Shown here one piece after another: positions 57,621-64,000 of a DNA stretch of 64,000 nt. The position numbers were made by a program, and so were the translations under genes. The stretch is from Humulus lupulus (Eukaryota; Streptophyta; Magnoliopsida; Rosales; Cannabaceae). The notes beneath the pieces are model-generated. The model had not been told where the DNA came from and made no database searches. It was given only the letters and a program-made list of their open reading frames with translations. Position 1 is the stretch's first letter. Every line of letters starts with the position of its first letter. Location: positions 43,209,578 to 43,273,577 of the forward strand of contig NC_084793.1 of NCBI RefSeq assembly GCF_963169125.1, read 5' to 3'.

Positions 57621-60140
57621 TGTAACGTCCTCCTAATCCAGGACCATTACACTATGTACTTAAAATTGTGTCAGACCTACTAATCAGGTCATTTGGCTAA
57701 AACGTGTAACTAAGGTTAATGACAAGGGTTATGGTTAAAAATTTTGTTCAAATAACCATTGACTTTTATTCCAAAATTTTTATATAACATTGGATCCCAA
57801 AATATTACAACCCAAGTGTTAAAAAGGGTAAATACATATCAAAAGTTACATTAGCTGGCCTAAGCGGCAAAACAGGGCTATAACCCTAGTTCCTCTGAGA
57901 TAGCCTCGACCATGATGGTCGAGCAGCCGCATATGTACACACCGCCACCGAAGCTCTCCAACTCATGTAGAGTCAAGCTTTCCCTTTCCCTTACCTACAC
58001 CACAAAGCACCCGTGAGCCGAGGCTCAGCAAGAAAACAGAACGTATAACAACAAAGAATATAACTTTAAAATAACCATTCAACAATAATCAATAACATTA
58101 ATTCATAGCTAATGTCATTTAAGTTCAATCACATGATCATTGGATCAACCTGGGGCCGTTGTCCTATTCAATTGGCTTTTAAGCCAACTCCCCGGGCGTA
58201 TGCCCTAGCTATGTGACCATAGAGTCACCTGGGGCCTCGCCCTTAGCTCTATTTCACTAGCCATAGAGCTAGACCAACCCCTGTGGTTCACCACCGACCT
58301 TAGATTCGATCAACGTAATAATATGTTGCTGGTTTAGGCCAATGCCTCTTGACTAGCGCACAGCGCGCTATTGCTGTCCTTGACTCATAAGTCAAGCCCT
58401 GATCCAGGATTACATACCTTACTTATAAGAAACAGATGTGGATAGGCACATCCCGACAAATTAAGCACATATTCAAGCTAATCACATAACCCCATTGGAT
58501 AACCATTTTCATAATACTAAACATATTTATATAACGGGGCCACATGCCCTAACCATAGAATTCATGCAACGAATATAAGCACTTAAGCATTTATCAACAA
58601 GCATTTAGAACAATAGCCTAACATAACCAATCCTGGGGCCCAAGCCCTAATCATATTAATATATAACAGACGAGCCAAGCCCTAATCACATACAACACGT
58701 TCTGGGTGCAGTTTTCTTACCTTAGGTCTAAGCAAGCGCAAATAAGAACGACCATCGAGCACGATCCAGGTTCTGAGCCCCTAGCGATACCCTAGGTCAC
58801 AACCATAAAATAGGATTCTATTAATATCGAGCGATCAAAGGCTTCCAGACCAAGTCCTAGCCTCCGGGGCCTCGGGTTCCACCAAACCAGGCAGTGGAAA
58901 CAAACCCGAGCCCTAAGGAAAAAGTTATATTTTAAAACAAACTCCCCAAGGAAAAACTACCCAGGCGGGCCGCGACTTGCCCCCCTGTGGGTCACGACGC
59001 GCCCCCTGACCAGCCTCATGCTCCTCTCTGTCCAGAGGCATCGGCCGTGACTTGGCCTCTCAATTCGCGGCGCGCCCCCCAGGCAGAGACCTCCAAAGGC
59101 GCATGGTTCAAGCTAAGTCGCGACTTGTCAAGAACAAGGTCGCGACTTGGCCCCTCGAACCCATTAATAACCTCCATTTCACCAGCCAAATTCAATCCTA
59201 ACCATACCAAATTTCACCCGAAAACATAATTCAACTATCCCAATCACTCTAATATGTTCTCAGCAACAAAACCCAACAAAACTTAGTCTTAAAATCTCAT
59301 CAAAACTCCAATTCAATCCATAAGCTAAAAGGGTTCAAGAATATCCTTAAAACAACCAAAAAAAACTCATAATTTAAATGCTTAATCCATAATTCAAAGC
59401 TTACCTCTAATAAAGATTGAATCCCCCAAATTGTTACTAAATTCTTTCCCAAGTTTATAACTCCAATTTGTGACTTCTAGCCCAAAAATCCCACTTAGCT
59501 TCAAAGCTTTTCTTGGAAAAGTGTCTAGAGAAAACAAGAGTGAGAGAGAGAGAAAAGGGTCGATTTAGACAAAGTGCTAAGTGTTTCTATTATTTTGTCT
59601 TTTGTTTTCTAACTTAAGTCACTTAAGTTAATCCCAAGGCTTGGGTACCAAAAACGTCCCCAAGAAAAAAATGGTAAAGTTTCCCCAACATTCCCTCTTA
59701 GACTCTCTAACTTCAAACATATCTTCAATTATTTATTTTCATAACCCGATAACCCAATTAAATGTCTATTACCCAAAATACCCCTTGACTCGCTCCGAGT
59801 CGGGTATTGGGTCCCGTTGTGACTTTCCCGCTAACTTGCTCCCTAGGATCGCCTCATGCCAAATAGTTCAAATAAACACACATAATAATGTGATCTCTCA
59901 CACACATCACATATATGCACATAATACACATTTATGCCCGCAACAGGACAAATTACCAAATCGCCCTTCTAATAAAAAGCAAGCCCACATGCATATTTAA
60001 TATCCCTAAATATGTGCATTTAATCATATTATCACATAATTTACAATTAATATAGCAATTAAACACGTAATTCCATATAATGCAATCCCAGCCCCCTAAT
60101 GAAGGCCCTAAGCCTTATTAGGTCATTTTGGGACGTTACA
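57621..60140 (-). repeat. Chromovirus 5' LTR
   Basis: Plus-strand ends are TGTAACGTCC and GGGACGTTACA (2520 bases). It is the longer LTR copy. It includes a GC-rich block at 58960-59155 with repeated GTCGCGACTTG-type motifs and a purine-rich GAGAGAGAG run near 59545. Confidence 0.9.
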
Positions 60141-61567
60141 ACCGCAATCCTGAGCACAATCCTTTAACACGAGCCTCGTTGAAAACCTAGTCACAACATA
60201 TATATAATAGCCATTTATCAAATTATAATCCAATAAATAGTCTCGAGACATAAATCTAGCCTCTGGGACCTTGGATTCTACCAAACTGGGTAGTAGAAAC
60301 CTTCCCGAGCCTTAACGTTTGAGTTCCCGAGCTAATAACCTTCAAACAGCCAAAATTCTGCATTTGAGCCACGACCCAGTCCCCCTTAAGGGTCGCGGTG
60401 CGCCCCAAGTCAGAGGCAAAATGCCTCTCTGCTAAGAGACACGGGCCACAATGCCCAAACCTTGTGTCGCGACACATGGGCAATTTTCTAAAGTCCCCTG
60501 GCCTATAAACTCAAGCGGGCCGCAGTGCCTGATGAACAAGGTCGCGACGCGAGACCGAAACCCAGAAATCCCATGCAAATTTTACGAGCAAACTTCCTTG
60601 AAAATCATTCTAACACACACCAAAATCAGAGTTGAGTCCCATAACCATTCTAATACACCTTAAGCAGTGCTAGAACCCCATAAACTAACTAATTCACTGC
60701 AATTCACACCAATTAAATCTTAAGCTCAAAACTCAACTAAGTTCATGGATTACAGTGGAATTCAGTAAAATAACAACTCTAGATCCATACCTCTGTTACA
60801 GATTCAGCTTGAGCAATTCCTATACACTTCAAGCCTTCAATCCTTCAGTCCCTTAGTCTGAATCTCTAATAGAACCTTCAAGCTTTCAAGCACTTAAGAA
60901 AAATAGTGGTAGCCGAGAGAGAGAAACCAAGAGGGTTGGCTGAGAGTTTTTTTTTTTTTTTTCCTTTCCTTCTCCTTAGTTCCAGTGACTTCTCAAGAAT
61001 ACCTAGCCTATTCTAAACCATGTATATCCCTTATCAAAAGACCAAATTACCCCTCAAGTCAATCTAAGTCCTCAAGTGCCACTAAGGTCAATTTCGTCAA
61101 TTGCCAAATTCTGCTAATTCCTCGAGTGTTCCCATAAATCCTCGTTTAATCCCGACATATCCAAATCATTACTAAATTACTACCCATTACTCAATAAATC
61201 CCGAACACATATAACATTTCTGAAATACCCCTAGGCTCCTCCCGAGCCGGGTATTTGACCATGTTGTGACTTTCTAGCTAAATTGCTCCCTAGGATCGTC
61301 TCAGATCGTGCATCACAAATATATCACCACTCACTCGTGGTATCGACCACAATATATACAAATATTGCATTTACGCCCTCAACGGGATAAAATTACAAAT
61401 ATGCTTCTAATAGCCAAATGGGACCCACGTGCATATTTAATTCACCTAAACATGCATTTCTAATCACATAATCATCAAATTCACATATTACGTAATTAAA
61501 TCAATTATTGCCCTCCAGGCACGCTAATCAAAGCCCTAAGCCTTATTAGCAAATTTGGGATGCTATA

Positions 61568-62060
61568 ATGTATCAAATCAATTAGTTTGAAAATCACCAA
61601 CATTTATATTTTACTAATATTTTTTATTCTAATGAAATAATTTTTTAATTTTAATTATTGATGTTAAATTGTCAAAGATATTTAAATTTGTTTAAAGCAA
61701 CAAGTTATAGGAGTAAAAAATGTTTATTTTGAAATATATATATTTAATGTAAATTAAATTAACAGCTGAAAATCTCACTTAAAGAAATATTGCTCTGCTA
61801 GGGTTTATGATCTCTCTCCTGAGAAGGGCCTCCTTCATAGTTTGTACTTTGTTGCGTGACCTAGTTGGAAGATCTACTACAGAAGACGCAGACGATGGCT
61901 GGGGGGAAGTCAATGCTGGTCTGAAGGAAGAAACCGGAAAGTTGTGTTTGATGGGACAATTGTGTATCGACATAGATTTCAGTAGAAGGTTTCTCAACTC
62001 AGTGGTTTGTAGAATGTGAAAGATGAAGGTTTCTCCATGTAATCTTTTCCTTGACTAGTT
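61568..62060. other. Stretch between solo LTR C and the second copia
   Basis: It begins with the ATGTA duplication and continues as AT-rich DNA to about 61790. A more coding-like part lies at 61800-62050, open for about 70 codons on both strands. On the minus strand it could be the disrupted continuation of the copia pol (KDYME near 62040), but it does not look like copia RNase H. No family was recognised. Confidence 0.35.
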
Positions 62061-63308
62061 ACAGGACACTGTTTTGTAGATAAATGCAACTGGCTTGTGA
62101 GAGGCATCTTTGATGGCTTAGATCCCTTCATAGAGAACTTTCCCATTAGTCTTTTAAGATAACTTGTCTGATTTATTACTAGTCTTCTTTTGTCTGTCTC
62201 TATTGATATGAATGCCTAAAATCTTGCTAGCATTCCCGAGGTCCTTCATATCAAATTTCGAATGGAGGGCCTTCTTCAATTGTTCCACCTTTTCCTTGTC
62301 CTTGCTGATGAGTAACATATCATCCACATAGAGTAAAAGATATTTAGTTGTGAATATATTTTCTCCTTTGAAATATAGGCAAGTGTCATACATACTCCTA
62401 TTAAATCCTTGAGAGGTAATGAATTCATTAAATTTCTTGTGTCCACTGCCAAGGAGCTTGCGTTAACCCATACAAAGACTTATCCAATTGACACACAAGA
62501 TCCTTTTCTGGTTCTTCCTTGTACCCTTCTGGTTGTTCGATGAATATGGTTTCTTCTAATCACCATTTAAGAAAGTAGTGGTGACATCCATCTGTTCCAA
62601 TTCTAAGTCATATTGTGTTACCAATGACAACATAATTCGAATTGTTTTGTATTTCACCACTGGGGAAAATATTTCATTAAAATCTATTCATTCTCTGTGT
62701 GAATCCTTCGGCCACTAAGCTTGCCTTATACCTAATAGTTCATTCATTTTTCATTCCTTTGATCTTGTATAACCATTTTCAAGCAATAACTTTCTATTTT
62801 TGTGGTCTTTGAACAAGCCTCCAAGTTTTGTTCTTGTGTAATGAATGCATTTCTTCATCCATTGCCTTTTTCCAGTGCTTTGATTAAGAGCATGACATTG
62901 CTTCTAGGAAAGTGTTTGGTTCCTGTTTACCTACACTCACAGCAGTGATAAAGGCATAAGCTAACATTTCAGTTAGAGTAGAGAATCCATACCTTTGGGT
63001 TAGCCTTGAGACTCTTCGTTCTTTGTCTCTTGATAGCTGATAATTAGCAAGATGTTCTCTGCCATCAATCTAATCTTGTTCAAGCTCATCAATTTCTTCA
63101 TGCTCTAAAGAAATCTTTGTATCCTTTTGTTGATTTGCATTTAAATCCTTCTTTTGTTCCACCTGAACTGTAATTGACTTTGAAATACTAACAGAATTTT
63201 GAGTTTCAATTTCTACACTAGCATTGTTAGTAAATTTCAAACATGGAAAATCATTTTCATTGAATATTACATCTCGACTATTTATTGTTTTAAAACCTTT
63301 TCCTTATT
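62061..63308 (-). pseudogene. Copia-2 reverse transcriptase
   Basis: On the minus strand the catalytic LLLYVDDMLLIS block has YVDD at 62319-62330, intact. It is followed by FDMKDLGNASKILGI near 62230. The N-terminal part of RT, 62400-63300, is broken by many stops but is recognisable in pieces. The usual continuation to RNase H is lost near 62040. The lineage resembles Tork/TNT1-like copia. The left LTR is not present. Confidence 0.85.
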
Positions 63309-64000
63309 TTAACCACAGTCTATACTCTTTAACTCCTTGGAGTAACCTAAAAACACACACTTGACAGACCTAGGTTGCAATTTCCCTTCATTTTGGTGTG
63401 CATATGCTGCACAATCAAACACTCTAAGGTGAGACAAATCAGATGCTTTACCTGGCCATTTGTGTTCTGGTGTTAAAAATTCAATTGCAGTTGATGGACT
63501 CTTATTGACTAAATAAGTGGCTATCATAAGTGCCTTGCCCCAGAAGGTTTTAGGAAGTCCTGAACTAAGCAATAAACACATTACTTTGTTTAAAAGAGTT
63601 CGACCCCATTTTGTTGAGGGGTTAACTATACTGTTCTATGTCTTTGGATGCCCTCCTTTTGACAAAATTCATCAAACTCTAAATTGCAATATTCTAGTCC
63701 ATTATCTGTCCTCAAAGTCTTTATTCGTTTGCTAGTTAAGTTTCCTATTTGTTGTTTCCAATTCTTAAATTTTTCTAGGGCCTGTGATTCATGTTTTAAT
63801 AAAAATACCCACACTTTCCTAGAAAAATTATCAATTATTGACATAAAGTAAATATTACCTCCATGAGTTGATGTGTTTTCTGGCCTCCACAAGTCTAAAT
63901 GAATGTATTCTAGGATTGACTTAGATTCATGCCTAGCTGCCTTGAATCTTAGCCTGTGATGCTTCCTTAGGATGCAATTTTCACAAAATTCTACCTTACT
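63309..64000 (-). pseudogene. Copia-2 integrase, continuing off the right edge
   Basis: The integrase core shows YFMSIIDNFSRKVWVFLLKH (first Asp) and IKTLRTDNGLEYCN (second Asp) at 63626-63892. After a TAG and a frameshift near 63590-63625 comes LLLSSGLPKTFWGKALMIAT at 63309-63581. The glutamate segment TPQQNGV lies at the damaged joint. A one-base deletion near 63320 breaks the KELKEYRLW region before RT. The element continues past 64000 towards its gag. Confidence 0.9.

Larger units (their letters stand above)
50807..60140 (-). mobile_element. Tekay-like Ty3/gypsy chromovirus, full length, decayed
   Basis: On the minus strand the order is 5' LTR (57621-60140), iMet PBS (57601-57617), gag, protease, RT, RNase H, integrase, chromodomain, PPT and 3' LTR (50807-52567). 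The flanking duplication is ACCGT (50802-50806) and ACCGC (60141-60145), one mismatch. All domains are recognisable, but several stops and frameshifts break the polyprotein. The element lies inside solo LTR C, a relative. Confidence 0.93.
49972..61567 (-). mobile_element. Solo LTR C, split by the chromovirus
   Basis: The left part is 49972-50806 and the right part 60141-61567, about 2.26 kb together. Plus-strand ends are TGTAAAACCC and GGGATGCTATA. A perfect 5-bp duplication ATGTA lies at 49967-49971 and 61568-61572. The sequence is related to the chromovirus LTRs inside it (for example GGGATCCCAAAAATATTG near 50147) but belongs to another subfamily. No internal domains of its own are seen. 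Confidence 0.85.

Noticed and set aside
61807..62019. A 70-codon plus-strand frame near the second copia.
   Set aside because: The other strand is equally open, no family is recognised, and the place fits a damaged continuation of copia pol.
1..64000. tRNA, rRNA or small nuclear RNA genes.
   Set aside because: No cloverleaf with A and B boxes and no conserved rRNA segment was noticed by eye; tRNA-like stretches are only the primer binding sites. A tRNAscan-SE run would be decisive.

Overview
This window is plant nuclear DNA made almost entirely of transposable elements. I found no intact single-copy host gene, tRNA, rRNA or CRISPR array. The plant assignment rests on the element families: a plant L1-type LINE with a DUF4283-like ORF1, Ty3/gypsy Tat elements with a second RNase H and an antisense gene, a Tekay-like chromovirus with a chromodomain, Ty1/copia elements, and a CACTA transposon holding intron-containing pieces of plant genes. 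An AT-rich dicot genome is likely, but the species cannot be named from the sequence.

Layout, left to right. 1-3560: LINE on the minus strand, C-terminal end off the window. 3561-5069: truncated chromovirus-type LTR with an internal tandem array. 5070-36474: a decayed copia element on the minus strand (3' LTR piece at left, 2.8 kb 5' LTR at right), opened by two Tat elements joined head to tail (7768-29564). The first Tat has a nearly open gag-pol truncated in integrase. The second is heavily mutated but keeps a long 3' region with a tandem array and a spliced antisense gene. That antisense gene is split by solo LTR A (22524-25534), which holds solo LTR B1 (22968-24140). A sister solo LTR, B2 (32351-33522), sits in the copia leader. 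36475-38414: the 3' end of a third Tat-like element into which the copia inserted. 38415-39407: AT-rich DNA without a recognised gene. 39408-49951: a long-TIR, Mutator-like non-autonomous element whose right TIR is split by an 8.3 kb CACTA element (41586-49929, TSD TGG). 49972-61567: solo LTR C (TSD ATGTA), split by a full-length decayed chromovirus (50807-60140). 61568-64000: the pol part of a second copia on the minus strand.

The structure is a nest up to five levels deep: third Tat > copia > Tat pair > solo LTR A > solo LTR B1. Several levels are closed by exact 5-bp target-site duplications visible in the sequence. The most biologically interesting cargo is in the CACTA element, which carries same-strand fragments of a dienelactone-hydrolase-like gene, a casein-kinase-1-like gene and an SDE3/MOV10-type RNA-silencing helicase gene, with introns retained. 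The second notable item is the spliced antisense gene of the Tat element, which encodes a coiled-coil protein.
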